Positions 8,542 to 18,454 of a stretch of DNA of 64,000 nt are shown in pieces. Numbering within the stretch: position 1 is the first letter of the stretch; each line of letters starts with the position of its first letter. Both the position numbers and the translations under genes were made by a program. The notes under the pieces are model-generated. The model did not search any database, was not told where the DNA came from, and worked only from the letters and a program-made list of their open reading frames with translations. Source of the stretch: Anaerocolumna aminovalerica (GTDB taxonomy: Bacteria > Bacillota > Clostridia > Lachnospirales > Lachnospiraceae); assembly GCF_900115365.1 (NCBI RefSeq), contig NZ_FOWD01000003.1, positions 154,078 through 218,077 on the forward strand, written 5' to 3'.

Positions 8542-8717
8542 AGAATAAGAATTTTAAGATTATATTCTATTAAATAGAATAATCCTGCCAATCCCTATAT
8601 ATTTAAATTATAAAAAAGGAAATTAAAACTGATATAAATGTGTTAGAAAATGAATCTCAGAAATCAGAATGTAAGAATAAGGTTATTATATCAAAATAGT
8701 TTAATGATGTAAATAGC

Positions 8718-8764
8718 CTATACAAAATAGCATTAAAATGATCTATACAAAATAGCATTAAAAT
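8718..8764. repeat. Two-copy 25-bp tandem repeat
   Basis: CTATACAAAATAGCATTAAA(AT) occurs at 8718-8739 and 8743-8764, a 25-bp period. It is 36 nt beyond the stop of the small gene at 8800-9036. The period is not a multiple of three and no gene covers it. Confidence 0.7.
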
Positions 8765-8799
8765 AATCATAAAAAATCCATAATATGATTTCTTATGTT

Positions 8800-9036
8800 T
8801 TATTTTATATATGATCTAGCATATTCCAAATCCTTTTTATGTACATAGAAAATATACTCATATGCCTGATTTATATTTTGTCCTATAATTGCAATATTTC
8901 CTCTTATTCTACTATTTTTAGTTATAGTTTTTAAACGATAATCTATTTTATTAGATTTAAGTATTTCTCTTATATTTGCTTGGTTTTCCATAGAATAAGT
9001 GGTTACTAATTCTCTTCTGTTAAATATGGTAATCAT
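8800..9036 (-). CDS. Small protein of unknown function, possibly DUF2007-like
   Basis: A 78-residue soluble protein with a perfect ribosome site (AAGGAGG, 7 nt before ATG), which argues it is translated. The pattern of beta-alpha-beta segments (MITIFNRRELVTTYSMENQ, then REILKSNKIDYRLKTIT, then EYIFYVHKKDLEYARSYI) resembles small ferredoxin-like-fold proteins such as DUF2007, which share the 'xxxILxxNxIDY...VxKxDxExA' layout. That relation is from memory only. It is transcribed toward recA and follows the VanW gene by 39 nt, so it may share its transcript. Confidence 0.65.
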   Translation of the reverse strand: MITIFNRRELVTTYSMENQANIREILKSNKIDYRLKTITKNSRIRGNIAIIGQNINQAYEYIFYVHKKDLEYARSYIK

Positions 9037-9075
9037 AAAAACCTCCTTAATAAAGCTTCACATCATATTCTTAAA

Positions 9076-9891
9076 TTATTGCTGTTTATACTCCAAAAAT
9101 GGTTCATACATCATTAACGCATGATTTTCAGTTACATATTCATCTGCCATCATTTTATTATGTATATTATATACTTTTCTAAAAATAACATTATGTCTGC
9201 TATATTTTCCAAATAACTCTTTATTCATAAAATGTTCTTTTTCATAAACCTTATAAAATTCACAAGGCTTGCTGTTTACTCTTATGGAACCACAAAGTTC
9301 TGAATCGGTAAGCCACACCTTTAATTGGTAAGGCTGACTTGTATCATTGCGAATCATCAAATCCCTGTAATTATAGACACAGGTTGCCCCACTGCCAAAA
9401 GGCTGCGTTCGGCTGCTGTCCGGAAATACATCATAGCTATGGCGATAACGTTCTGCAACAGTTAAAGGTGTATGAATAACCATCCAATAAATCAGATTAG
9501 AAAGCTGGCATAACCCTCCTCCAATACCGGGCTTAAAAGTTCCTGAAAATAATATCATACCATCCTTATACCCTTTTCTCCTTGTTGGTTTTCCAATGAG
9601 CTTCCAATAGGAAAAGGTTTCTCCTGGTTTAATAATAATATCATTTATTTTGGGTACCGCCAGTTTCAGATTAGTTATTTTATTATATTGAAGATACATG
9701 TCTACATCTTTTAACTGTCTAAGCAATGGAGTTCTATGTGAAAAATATTCATGCGTATAAGGCTTACTGTCTTTTTCTTTTGCAAAGTTGATTTTTCCAA
9801 ACATCCAGTATAATCTACGCCTTAAGCTATAATATTTTTTACCAATAAATACTCTTATTTTACTTCTTTTTTTAGGCTCTAAATTTAACAT
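9076..9891 (-). CDS. VanW family protein
   Basis: A 271-residue protein with the VanW core: INDIIIKPGETFSYWKLIGKPT, then GMILFSGTFKPGIGGGLCQLSNLIYW, then HSYDVFPDSSRTQPFGSGAT and the YNYRDLMIRNDT strand. VanW proteins accompany some vanB-type clusters but are widespread and of unknown biochemical role, thought to act at the cell envelope. There is no vanH/vanB/vanX here and no signal peptide; the N-terminus is basic (residues 1-30), so this is a stand-alone VanW and no resistance should be inferred. The next gene on this strand is the small protein at 8800-9036. Confidence 0.85.
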   Translation of the reverse strand: MLNLEPKKRSKIRVFIGKKYYSLRRRLYWMFGKINFAKEKDSKPYTHEYFSHRTPLLRQLKDVDMYLQYNKITNLKLAVPKINDIIIKPGETFSYWKLIGKPTRRKGYKDGMILFSGTFKPGIGGGLCQLSNLIYWMVIHTPLTVAERYRHSYDVFPDSSRTQPFGSGATCVYNYRDLMIRNDTSQPYQLKVWLTDSELCGSIRVNSKPCEFYKVYEKEHFMNKELFGKYSRHNVIFRKVYNIHNKMMADEYVTENHALMMYEPFLEYKQQ

Positions 9892-10113
9892 TTCATCTTC
9901 CCCCTTAAGCTACCTTATGAGCCATCTATGTAATTTTCAAGTTTTCATTTAATCTAAGTACATCATCGTGCAGATTTCTCTGGTGCCTATAACTTATTTT
10001 TACTTTAATTATACAGGAAATGCAAAATAATTACTACCGTATTTTACTAATTAATCAGTGTCTAAACTAACTATTAACATATTTTTTTAATACAACATTT
10101 ATTCGATAAAAAA

Positions 10114-10152
10114 GAGTGAAGAATCTGATTATATTCCAGAGATTCTTCACTC
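10114..10152 (-). terminator. Intrinsic terminator of the plsX-to-ilvA operon
   Basis: A 13-bp perfect stem (GAGTGAAGAATCT, 10114-10126, with 10140-10152) is followed on the minus strand by TTTTTT. It lies about 40 nt past the ilvA stop. The remaining 9892-10113 gap upstream of the VanW gene holds no gene that I can support. Confidence 0.85.
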
Positions 10153-10193
10153 ATTTTCCATTAATAAAAATGGTAAGTATTCTTTATTATAAT

Positions 10194-11414
10194 CTAAAGG
10201 TATAAATTCTTAGGGGGTATAACCTTAGGATTATATCCTTTGTCTTTTAAGGCTTTTACAATAGTATCTTTATGTTCATGTCCGAAAGCTTCCATGGTAA
10301 TGGTAAGTTCTACCGCACTGTTTCTGTTAATACTTACAAACTGATTATGATCTAATCGGATGATATTTCCTTGATTTTCTGCTACTACCTTTGTAACATT
10401 AACTAATTCACCAGGTCTGTCCGGAAGAAGTACGGATACTGTAAAGATACGTCCTCTTAGGATTAAACCATTTTGAACAACGGAGGATACGGTAATTACA
10501 TCCATATTACCGCCACTTAAAATAGAGACAACTTTCTTATTCTTACACTGTAATTGTTTTAATGCACCTACTGTTAATAACCCGGAATTTTCAACAAGCA
10601 TCTTATGATTTTCAATCATATCCAGAAAGCATACAATTAATTCGTGATCATCTACCGTAATGATATCATCTATATTTGTTTGAATGTAAGGGAATATTGC
10701 TGAACCGGGAGTTTTAACAGCCGTACCGTCAGCTATAGTATCTACTCCAGGTAATGTAACAATATGACCTTCTTTTAGAGATTCCTGCATACAGTTGGCA
10801 CCTTTAGGTTCCACACCAATTACTTTTACATTAGGATTTAATAATTTTGCTAAAGTTGAAACACCAGCCGCCAATCCACCTCCGCCAATTGGTACAAGAA
10901 TAATATCTACCGTTGGAAGTTCTTTAAATATTTCCATGGCAATGGTTCCCTGACCGGTAGCCAAGACTTCGTCATTAAAAGGATGAATGAAGGTATAACC
11001 GTTCTCTTCTGCTAATTGCATAGCATATTGATAAGCATCATCATACACATTACCATGTAAAATAACGCTGGCACCATAGCTTTTTGTTCTGTTAACCTTA
11101 ATTAGTGGTGTTGTGGTAGGCATAACAACCGTAGCTTTTGCATTATACAATTGGGCCGCATATGCAACTCCTTGTGCATGATTGCCGGCAGAAGCAGTAA
11201 TTAGACCTTTATCTCTCTCTTCTTGAGATAAAGTACTTATTTTGTAGTAGGCACCTCTGACTTTATATGCTCCGGTATATTGCATATTCTCAGGTTTTAA
11301 ATAAACCGTATTACCTGATTGTTCTGAAAAATATTCACTGTAAACTAGTTTTGTTCTTAAGGTAACTTTTTTTACTAATTCAACAGCTTCTTCAAATTTT
11401 TCCAATGTCATCAT
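10194..11414 (-). CDS. ilvA: Threonine ammonia-lyase (threonine dehydratase) with ACT-like domain
   Basis: A 406-residue fold-type II PLP enzyme. The PLP lysine is in AYKVRGAY (about residue 51), followed by TASAGNHAQGVAY, the phosphate-binding loop GGGGLAAG, and SGGNMD near the end of the catalytic domain (about residues 1-320). A C-terminal ACT-type regulatory domain follows (about 328-406; SVLLPDRPGELVNVTKVV). It deaminates threonine to 2-oxobutyrate, for isoleucine synthesis or catabolism. The length and single ACT domain resemble the short clostridial type rather than the long IlvA with two ACT-like modules. It follows ftsY by 15 nt, apparently the last gene of that operon. Confidence 0.92.
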   Translation of the reverse strand: MMTLEKFEEAVELVKKVTLRTKLVYSEYFSEQSGNTVYLKPENMQYTGAYKVRGAYYKISTLSQEERDKGLITASAGNHAQGVAYAAQLYNAKATVVMPTTTPLIKVNRTKSYGASVILHGNVYDDAYQYAMQLAEENGYTFIHPFNDEVLATGQGTIAMEIFKELPTVDIILVPIGGGGLAAGVSTLAKLLNPNVKVIGVEPKGANCMQESLKEGHIVTLPGVDTIADGTAVKTPGSAIFPYIQTNIDDIITVDDHELIVCFLDMIENHKMLVENSGLLTVGALKQLQCKNKKVVSILSGGNMDVITVSSVVQNGLILRGRIFTVSVLLPDRPGELVNVTKVVAENQGNIIRLDHNQFVSINRNSAVELTITMEAFGHEHKDTIVKALKDKGYNPKVIPPKNLYL

Positions 11415-11429
11415 AGTGTTTGTCTCCTT

Positions 11430-12350
11430 TTAGTTAAATAGCGCATTTACAAAATCTTCTGCGTTAAATTTCTGTAAGTCCTCAATATGTTCTCCTATTC
11501 CAATATATTTTACAGGGATACCTAACTCAGACTGTATGGCAATAGCAATTCCTCCCTTTGCTGTTCCATCTAGCTTTGTTAATATAATTCCGGTGATTTC
11601 AGCCACTTCATTGAACTCTTTTGCCTGGGAAAGAGCATTTTGTCCGGTTGTACCATCTAATACTACCAAAGTCTCACGGTAGGCATCAGGGTATTCACGG
11701 GTAATGACACGGTCAATTTTCTTAAGCTCTTCCATTAAGTTTTTCTTATTATGAAGTCTGCCTGCCGTATCACAAATTAATACATCTGCATTACGTGCCT
11801 TTGTAGCCATAATAGCATCATAAATAACTGCTGCAGGATCAGAACCTTCCTGCTGTGCTATAATTTCTACTCCCGCCCGGTTGGACCATTCTGTTAACTG
11901 CTCAATGGCAGCGGCACGAAAAGTGTCCGCGGCAGCAACTAAAACCTTTTTACCCTGTTCTTTTAATTGACCAGCCAATTTACCAACGGAGGTTGTTTTA
12001 CCCACACCGTTTACACCAATTAACATTACAATGGATTTGCGGTTTTCGAATTCATAAGCAGTTTCTTTTATTTCCATCTGCTCTTTGATACTTTGAATTA
12101 ATAGGTCTTTACATTCTTTTGGTTCTTTAATTTTTAATTCTTTTACTTTGGATTTTAAATTATCGATAATTGAGGTTGTAGTATTAATCCCCAAATCAGC
12201 CATAATTAAGATTTCTTCTAATTCCTCATAAAAATCATCATCAATATTTGAAAATCCATTAAAAATAGAATCAATACCTGCTACAATATTGTCTCTTGTT
12301 TTGGAAAGTCCAGCCACCAATCGGCTGAAAAAACCTTTCTTTTCTCCCAT
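11430..12350 (-). CDS. ftsY: Signal recognition particle receptor FtsY
   Basis: A 306-residue SRP-family GTPase. A short basic N-terminus and the helical N domain (residues 1-95) are followed by the G domain. G1 GVNGVGKTT is at residues 112-120, with [16 protein letters not shown] (G3) and [10 protein letters not shown] (G4) following. It docks ribosome-SRP complexes at the membrane. The acidic A domain seen in proteobacteria is absent, as usual for Firmicutes. The gene sits 17 nt downstream of smc and 15 nt before ilvA, the conserved rnc-smc-ftsY order. Confidence 0.97.
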   Translation of the reverse strand: MGEKKGFFSRLVAGLSKTRDNIVAGIDSIFNGFSNIDDDFYEELEEILIMADLGINTTTSIIDNLKSKVKELKIKEPKECKDLLIQSIKEQMEIKETAYEFENRKSIVMLIGVNGVGKTTSVGKLAGQLKEQGKKVLVAAADTFRAAAIEQLTEWSNRAGVEIIAQQEGSDPAAVIYDAIMATKARNADVLICDTAGRLHNKKNLMEELKKIDRVITREYPDAYRETLVVLDGTTGQNALSQAKEFNEVAEITGIILTKLDGTAKGGIAIAIQSELGIPVKYIGIGEHIEDLQKFNAEDFVNALFN

Positions 12351-12367
12351 GAGTTCACTCCTTAATT

Positions 12368-15300
12368 TTACTTATCTAATTCATTTTCTATTAAATTAAC
12401 AGATACCAGGGTGGATACACCTTTTTCCTGCATGGTAATACCATATAGAATATCTGCTGCGGACATAGTACCTCTTCTATGAGTAATAACAATAAATTGT
12501 GTTTGTTCTGTTAATTTATGTAAATATTCTGCAAATCGCTTTACATTGGCATCATCCAAAGCAGCTTCAATTTCATCCAACAGACAGAATGGAGAAGGCT
12601 TTAGGTTCTGTATTGCAAATAATAAAGAAATGGCTGTTAATGCCTTTTCACCACCGGATAACTGTAGCATATTCTGCAATTTCTTCCCTGGCGGCTGAGA
12701 AGTAATAATAATTCCGGCTTCCAGAATATCTTCCTCTTCTGTTAATTCCAGGGTAGCTTTACCACCGCCAAATAATTGTTTAAATACCAAATCAAATTGC
12801 ATTTTAATTGCCCGGAATTTTTCATCAAACTGCTTACGCATTTCATCGTCTAATTGGCTGATAATCTCCACTAAGGTCTCTTCGGCCTTTCGTATATCAT
12901 CCCTTTGTGTTCTTAAGAAGATATACCGCTCAGACAAATTCTTAAAATCTTCAATTGCATTCACATTAACGTCACCAAGATTTTTAATTTTTCCTTTTAA
13001 TTCGGAGATGTTTTTCTTGGTTTGAGGCAAATTAGTAATGGAATCGTCTTTTAATAATAAAGCAGAAGTATAGGTAAGTTCGTATTCTTCCCACATATAA
13101 TTAATCTTTTCATCCATTTGTTCCAATAACTTTTCTAATTGATTGGACAGACGATATGTCTCTTTGTCCAAGTTGTTCATTTCCTGTGACAACTCTTCTC
13201 TCTTCCCAATAAAAGCTTTATGATTCTTAGTTATTTCCTCTTTCGTTTCATTTAATTCTTTGATTTTCTCTTCCAAGGACAAGATCTTTTGATGTAATAA
13301 TTCAATTTCCTTTTCAGTGCTTTTAATATTCTCCAGCTTCTCCCCTATCTGTACTTCTGAAGTCTCTTTGGCTTTATTTAAATCTGAAGCTTCTTCATAC
13401 AATTTTTCCAGTTCCCGTTTAATACGTTTAATATGTTCCAAAGTATTCTGATTACGTTGTTCCAATGCAGAAAAATCAATACGTATAGAGGAGGCTTTCT
13501 CATTTAATTTTTGTTCTTCTTGTTTTTCCTTGTCCAGTAAGCTATTGAACTCTTCGATTTTACTTTCATTTTCTTTGCTTTTTAGTATATTATCATTTAA
13601 AGCTTCATTCAGTTTGTCGATATTAACATGTAATTCTTTAGACTGTAATTCTATCTCAAGTATTTCATTAGAGATCTCATTGAAACTTACCTTACTTTCT
13701 TCTTTTTTGGCAATTTCCTGATTTATATTCATTTTAACGGTATTTTGATTTAAATGGAGCTCTTGTAGTTTTGCTTTATTCTCTTCTATAAGCTGCCTTA
13801 TTGAATTTCTTTGATTTTTCTTATCTTCCTTATCTTCTGTCAATTGAACAACCAGTTTAGAAAGCATTTCTACGGTATTCTCCAGTTCTTCTATTTCACG
13901 GCGCCTGCTCAGTAAATTACTTGAATTCTTATAAGCACCGCCGGATAAAGAACCGCCCGGATTTAATAATTCTCCCTCTAAGGTTACAATACGCAATGTC
14001 TGGTTATATTTTTTAGCCAGGCGTAATCCATTGTCTATATGATCAACTACAATATTTCTGCCAAGTAAGTATCCCATCAAGTCCCGGAATTTTGGATCTG
14101 TTTCTACTAAAGTACTGGCATATCCGATTACGCCTTCTTCCTTAAGAATCTTATCGGAATTATTTAATTCTTTATTGGCAATATTGGTTAGAGGTAAGAA
14201 GGTAGCACGGCCATACTTATTCTTTTTTAAATATTCAATAAGGCCTTTGGCAGTCTCTTCTGTTTCTGTAACAATATTTTGAATATTACCCCCTAAAGCA
14301 ATTTCAATAGCTGTTTCATACTGGGGATCTACCTTAATAATATCTGCAACAACACCAATAATACCATGGGCTGTATCTTTTTTCTCCATTACCTTACGAA
14401 TACTATTACCATAACCTTCATAACGCTCCGTTAGGTTTTTTAAGGACTCCAGTTTTGATTTTTCCTTGTGGTATTCCTGTTGTTTCTCACTAATTTGAGA
14501 AGATAACTGATCAATCCCGGTCTGTAGATTCTCTATGGTAGATTCCACTTGCTCATTGCGGGAATTTAAATCATGAATTTCTATATTAATTTGATTTAAA
14601 TTCTCTTCCTGCTCTTTAATGGCAATATCAATGAGAGCTTCCTCACTTTTGTTTTTTAAGAGCTTTTGATTTAATTCTACTTTTTTAATATTATTTTGTT
14701 CCAGTATAGTTTCATAACGTTGCAAATTGGACTTTATAGTAGCATTTTCACTTAAGAAATCAAATATTTCACTGTTGCAGTCCTCAATCTGCTTCAAGAA
14801 ACCTGCTATATTTTCACGTACTTTTTCTAATTCTGACGTAATAGCTGATTGATCATCATCTAAGGCATCGATTTTTAAATCAATTTCCTGCTTTTCTTTA
14901 ATATACCCTTCTTGCTCTATTTTTCTGGAACTAATATCTTTATTAATCGTTTCAAGTCTGGACTGGTAATGAAGAGCATTCTGCCTTATGGCAAGAATTT
15001 GTTCATTTAATACCTTAATGGCACCTTCCTGCTTTTCTTTATTTAACTTACATTCGTTAAAAGCATTCTTGTTCTCTTCCAGTTCTCTGTCACAGGTTTC
15101 CATCTTCAATTCCAGCTTTTCATACTCTTCTTTGGTGTTCTCATAGCCGTTAGTAACAGAAATCAAATGCTCTTTCGCAATTTGCAGCTTTTCTTCTATT
15201 TGGGTTTTGGATTCCCCCATATTACCATGTTCCATTAGAAACAAATTAACATCTAAGGTCTTTAATTCTTCTCTTAATTTCAGATATTCTCTTGCCACCT

Positions 15301-15928
15301 TAGATTGTTCCTCCAATGGTCCAATCTGTTTTTCAATCTCAGATAGAATATCATTAATTCTGCACAGGTTTTGTCTTTCTTCTTCTAAATTCTTTTCAGC
15401 GGAACTTTTACGTTTCTTAAATTTAACAATGCCGGCAGCTTCATCGAATAATTCACGTCTGTCTTCCGGCTTACCGCTTAAGATTTTATCTATCTGTCCT
15501 TGACCGATGATGGAATAGCCTTCCTTACCAATACCGGTGTCTAGAAATAATTCCTGCACATCCCGTAGTCTGCAGGAACCTCCATTAATTAAATATTCAC
15601 TTTCACCGGAGCGATATACTCTTCTAGCAACAGTTACTTCCTCATATTCAATAGGGAGTTTATGATCGGAATTATCCAAAGTTATGGCAACATAGGCATA
15701 ACCCATTGGTTTTCTGGTTTCCGTACCGGAGAAAATAACATCCTCCATTTTTGAACCTCTAAGCTGTTTGGCACTTTGTTCGCCAAGAACCCACCGGACA
15801 GCATCACCTACATTACTTTTACCGCTTCCGTTGGGTCCAACAATTGCTGTTATGCCATCATGAAATTCAAAGTTAATTTTATTAGCAAAAGATTTAAAGC
15901 CATGCACTTCAATGCTTTTTAAATACAT
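12368..15928 (-). CDS. smc: Chromosome segregation protein SMC
   Basis: A 1186-residue SMC of full length. N-terminal Walker A GPNGSGKSN (residues 31-39) is followed by long coiled coil. The hinge (about 500-680) contains GYASTLVETDPKF and the conserved glycines in LNPGGSLSGGAY. A second coiled coil then leads to the C-terminal head with signature LSGGEKALTAISLLFAI and Walker B CLLDEIEAALDDANV. It forms the condensin ring with ScpA/ScpB, not encoded here. The gene follows rnc by 15 nt; its ribosome site (GGGGGATTC) is weak, which suggests translational coupling to rnc. Confidence 0.97.
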   Translation of the reverse strand: MYLKSIEVHGFKSFANKINFEFHDGITAIVGPNGSGKSNVGDAVRWVLGEQSAKQLRGSKMEDVIFSGTETRKPMGYAYVAITLDNSDHKLPIEYEEVTVARRVYRSGESEYLINGGSCRLRDVQELFLDTGIGKEGYSIIGQGQIDKILSGKPEDRRELFDEAAGIVKFKKRKSSAEKNLEEERQNLCRINDILSEIEKQIGPLEEQSKVAREYLKLREELKTLDVNLFLMEHGNMGESKTQIEEKLQIAKEHLISVTNGYENTKEEYEKLELKMETCDRELEENKNAFNECKLNKEKQEGAIKVLNEQILAIRQNALHYQSRLETINKDISSRKIEQEGYIKEKQEIDLKIDALDDDQSAITSELEKVRENIAGFLKQIEDCNSEIFDFLSENATIKSNLQRYETILEQNNIKKVELNQKLLKNKSEEALIDIAIKEQEENLNQINIEIHDLNSRNEQVESTIENLQTGIDQLSSQISEKQQEYHKEKSKLESLKNLTERYEGYGNSIRKVMEKKDTAHGIIGVVADIIKVDPQYETAIEIALGGNIQNIVTETEETAKGLIEYLKKNKYGRATFLPLTNIANKELNNSDKILKEEGVIGYASTLVETDPKFRDLMGYLLGRNIVVDHIDNGLRLAKKYNQTLRIVTLEGELLNPGGSLSGGAYKNSSNLLSRRREIEELENTVEMLSKLVVQLTEDKEDKKNQRNSIRQLIEENKAKLQELHLNQNTVKMNINQEIAKKEESKVSFNEISNEILEIELQSKELHVNIDKLNEALNDNILKSKENESKIEEFNSLLDKEKQEEQKLNEKASSIRIDFSALEQRNQNTLEHIKRIKRELEKLYEEASDLNKAKETSEVQIGEKLENIKSTEKEIELLHQKILSLEEKIKELNETKEEITKNHKAFIGKREELSQEMNNLDKETYRLSNQLEKLLEQMDEKINYMWEEYELTYTSALLLKDDSITNLPQTKKNISELKGKIKNLGDVNVNAIEDFKNLSERYIFLRTQRDDIRKAEETLVEIISQLDDEMRKQFDEKFRAIKMQFDLVFKQLFGGGKATLELTEEEDILEAGIIITSQPPGKKLQNMLQLSGGEKALTAISLLFAIQNLKPSPFCLLDEIEAALDDANVKRFAEYLHKLTEQTQFIVITHRRGTMSAADILYGITMQEKGVSTLVSVNLIENELDK

Positions 15929-15943
15929 TCATGAATCCCCCGT

Positions 15944-16657
15944 TTATTTTTTTCGTCCTCGCATCTTTAGTATGGACTGATAAGCCGCTGCCTGTTCTGC
16001 GGCTTTTTTGGTTCTGCCAACTCCCACACCTAATTCTGTATTATCAATTAGCGCAACCACAGTAAAATTCTTATTATGATCAGGTCCTTCCTCTTTTATT
16101 AATTCATAAGATAATTGTCCTTTGTAGTTACTTTGCACAATTTCTTGTAAGATAGTCTTGCTATCGAAAAAGAGCTGTTTATTCTCTACATCAGACAAGA
16201 TAAATTCGCTGATGAACTCTTTTGCATTAGTAAAACCACCGTCTAAATAGATTGCACCGATTACTGCTTCCAAAGCATCCGACAAAATAGAATGCCTTTC
16301 TCTACCTCCGGTTGCTGCTTCCCCCTTGCCTAAAAGGATAAAATCTCCCATCCTAATGTTAATAGCACATTGGGCAAGCATTTGCTCGCATACTAATCTG
16401 GCTCTTAATTTTGTCATATCACCTTCCGGCATCTTTGAATTATTACGGAAAATGTATTCACTAGATACTAATTCAAGAACAGCATCACCAAGAAACTCTA
16501 ATCTTTCATTATTATCTAACTTATTTAACCTTTTTTCATTGGCAAAAGAACTGTGAGTCAGGGCATGCCTTAGCAACTTTCGATCATTGAAATGATAACC
16601 AATGATATCTTCAAAAGCTTTTAAACGCGTTAATCCAGATATATCTGTACCAGCCAT
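15944..16657 (-). CDS. rnc: Ribonuclease III
   Basis: A 237-residue RNase III. The catalytic domain carries the signature NERLEFLGDAVLEL (from residue 50) with the metal-binding acidic residues, and HSILSDALEAVIGAIYLDGG supplies the second acidic cluster. A C-terminal double-stranded-RNA-binding domain (about 165-235) ends GRTKKAAEQAAAYQSI. It processes rRNA precursors and cleaves dsRNA. The longest frame starts at 16690, but GGAGG lies 9 nt before ATG 16657, which is taken as the start. It stands between acpP and smc; a large palindrome (16732-16848) separates it from acpP. Confidence 0.96.
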   Translation of the reverse strand: MAGTDISGLTRLKAFEDIIGYHFNDRKLLRHALTHSSFANEKRLNKLDNNERLEFLGDAVLELVSSEYIFRNNSKMPEGDMTKLRARLVCEQMLAQCAINIRMGDFILLGKGEAATGGRERHSILSDALEAVIGAIYLDGGFTNAKEFISEFILSDVENKQLFFDSKTILQEIVQSNYKGQLSYELIKEEGPDHNKNFTVVALIDNTELGVGVGRTKKAAEQAAAYQSILKMRGRKK

Positions 16658-16731
16658 CTTTTTCAACCTCCAATCAAAATATTCTAACAACTTTAAATGA
16701 TTTATATCTCAAATAAAAAATCTTAAGAAAA

Positions 16732-16848
16732 TGTCATTCCAATTTAAATTTCTGCTTTTAAAAGTTTATTCTCAAATAAACAGGTTTATATCATAGTATT
16801 TTAACCTATTTGAGATTAATAACAAGCAAAATTTAAATCAGAATGACA
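16732..16848. repeat. Long nested palindrome between acpP and rnc
   Basis: The arm 16732-16757 (TGTCATTCC... CTGCTT) is an imperfect reverse complement of 16824-16848 (AAGCAAAA... GAATGACA), about 22 of 25 positions. An inner inverted pair, TCTCAAATA (about 16770) with TATTTGAGA (about 16808), forms a second hairpin. No open frame covers it. It would fold in the plsX-acpP-rnc transcript. Confidence 0.65.
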
Positions 16849-16921
16849 CGATAGGAACTTTTTCAGTAATTCTTTTTTACGGATAACCGCTCCAAAGAGA
16901 ATACGAAATAATAAAACTTAA

Positions 16922-17152
16922 TTAATTTAAAGCTTTCTTAATTTCGTCTACTGCATCACCAACTGTAACTATATTTTCAGCATCTTCATTGGCAATTTCA
17001 ATGTCAAACTCTTCTTCAATACCCATAATAATTTGGAAAATATCCAGTGAGTCTGCACCTAAATCATCAACAAAAGTTGTTTCCATTGTAATTTCATCCG
17101 CTTCTACGTTTAATACTTCACCAATAATCTTCTTTAACTTTTCAAATTCCAT
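16922..17152 (-). CDS. acpP: Acyl carrier protein
   Basis: A 76-residue acidic four-helix protein with the phosphopantetheine attachment motif GADSLD (Ser35). It carries growing acyl chains in fatty acid synthesis. An upstream GTG at 17161 is in frame, but AAAGGTGA spaced about 5 nt before ATG 17152 favours the ATG. It lies 26 nt downstream of plsX, the usual plsX-acpP pair. The fab genes often next to it in other species are not in the window. Confidence 0.96.
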   Translation of the reverse strand: MEFEKLKKIIGEVLNVEADEITMETTFVDDLGADSLDIFQIIMGIEEEFDIEIANEDAENIVTVGDAVDEIKKALN

Positions 17153-17178
17153 AATAATCACCTTTCATCTTTTACCTT

Positions 17179-18189
17179 TTATTCTTTTTCTTGAATATAA
17201 ATGCTTATTTTTTCATTAATTTCTTGTTCTACAAATGTTAAACATTGAATAATTGAATTTTTAATCTCAATACTTTTTGAACTACCATGAGTCTTTACTA
17301 CAAGTCCATTTAGTCCAAGCAGCGGTGCTCCGCCATATTCGGAGGCATCAAAAGACTTTAAGGTTTCCTTTAAAGCAGGCTTACTAAGTAATGCCCCTAT
17401 CTTACTTCTTGTAGTGCTCATTAATCCGGACTTTATTTTACCGACTAAAGCACTTCCAAGTCCTTCGTAAAGCTTTAAAATTACATTTCCCACAAATGCC
17501 TCACAGACAATAACGTCTGCACCTCCATGGGGAATTTCCCTAGCCTCAATACTTCCTATAAAATTAATATCGTTACAATTCTTAAGAAGAGGAAATGTCT
17601 CTTTTACCAACATGTTTCCTTTTTCTTCTTCAGCACCTATATTCACAATTGCTACTCTTGGATTTTTAATGCCAACAACATGTTCCATATATACGGAACC
17701 CATTTTCGCAAATTGTACTAAATGTGATGCCCTTGCATCCACATTGGCACCACAGTCTACCAGTAAAGAAACTCCTTTTATGGTTGGAATGAGTGGTGCT
17801 AGCGGTGGTCTTTCTACTCCTTTTATTCTACCTATAATTAATTGTCCACCTACTAAAACAGCGCCAGTACTTCCGGCAGAAACAAATGCATCTGCTTCAC
17901 CGTTTTTAACAAGATTCAGAGCAACAACAATAGAAGATTCTTTTTTACGTCTTATGGCCATTACAGGTGCTTCTTCATTGGTAATTACTTCATTAGCATT
18001 TACAATAGATAAACGCTCTTTATCATAAGTATAATTACTTAGTTCAGCATTGATTGCTTCTTCTTTACCAACCAGTATTACCTGTATATCTTCTCTTTCG
18101 TTGATTGCTTCTACTGTGCCTTTCACAATTTGACCGGGTGCGTTATCCCCACCCATTGCGTCAACGGCAACTCTTACCATTCTCTTCAT
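17179..18189 (-). CDS. plsX: Phosphate acyltransferase PlsX
   Basis: A 336-residue PlsX: N-terminal VRVAVDAMGGDNAP, then SAGSTGAVL, LLVDCGANVDARASHL, and the C-terminal GGAPLLGLNG and KTHGSS segments. It makes acyl-phosphate from acyl-ACP for phosphatidic acid synthesis. The start is ATG 18189, with GGGAG 6 nt upstream, rather than the longer frame at 18210. It is the first gene of the plsX-acpP-rnc-smc-ftsY-ilvA run. The rpmF and yceD genes that commonly precede plsX are not adjacent here, and I see no convincing FapR-type operator upstream. Confidence 0.96.
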   Translation of the reverse strand: MKRMVRVAVDAMGGDNAPGQIVKGTVEAINEREDIQVILVGKEEAINAELSNYTYDKERLSIVNANEVITNEEAPVMAIRRKKESSIVVALNLVKNGEADAFVSAGSTGAVLVGGQLIIGRIKGVERPPLAPLIPTIKGVSLLVDCGANVDARASHLVQFAKMGSVYMEHVVGIKNPRVAIVNIGAEEEKGNMLVKETFPLLKNCNDINFIGSIEAREIPHGGADVIVCEAFVGNVILKLYEGLGSALVGKIKSGLMSTTRSKIGALLSKPALKETLKSFDASEYGGAPLLGLNGLVVKTHGSSKSIEIKNSIIQCLTFVEQEINEKISIYIQEKE

Positions 18190-18382
18190 AGTTGGCTCCC
18201 ATCTGCACAATGCGCATATTTACATACTGTATACTCTCCTTCTAATCCCCCTGCCAGTATCTATACATCAATATACTAGATATTATTATAAAAATCAACA
18301 CTAAATTGTGAAAATATATAACCGGTAATGATACATTAAATTATCCAGGAAAAATAGTAAGGAATCTTCGGAAAATTGCACT

Positions 18383-18436
18383 GGCTGTTGTAAACCGATA
18401 AACAAAAAATTACTGTTTATTGGTTTTCCAACAGCC
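18383..18436 (-). terminator. Long stem-loop after the Cys-rich gene
   Basis: GGCTGTTG (18383-18390) pairs with CAACAGCC (18429-18436), and an inner stem pairs 18394-18403 with 18414-18423 with one wobble. It starts about 20 nt after the stop of the gene at 18455. No T-tract follows on the minus strand, so it may be a processing or stability element rather than a true terminator. Confidence 0.45.
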
Positions 18437-18454
18437 ACCTTAAATTGACTTTGC

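Noticed and set aside
9076..9891. Reading the VanW gene as vancomycin resistance
   Set aside because: VanW-family proteins are widespread without van clusters, and no vanH/vanB/vanX or VanS/VanR pair is next to it.
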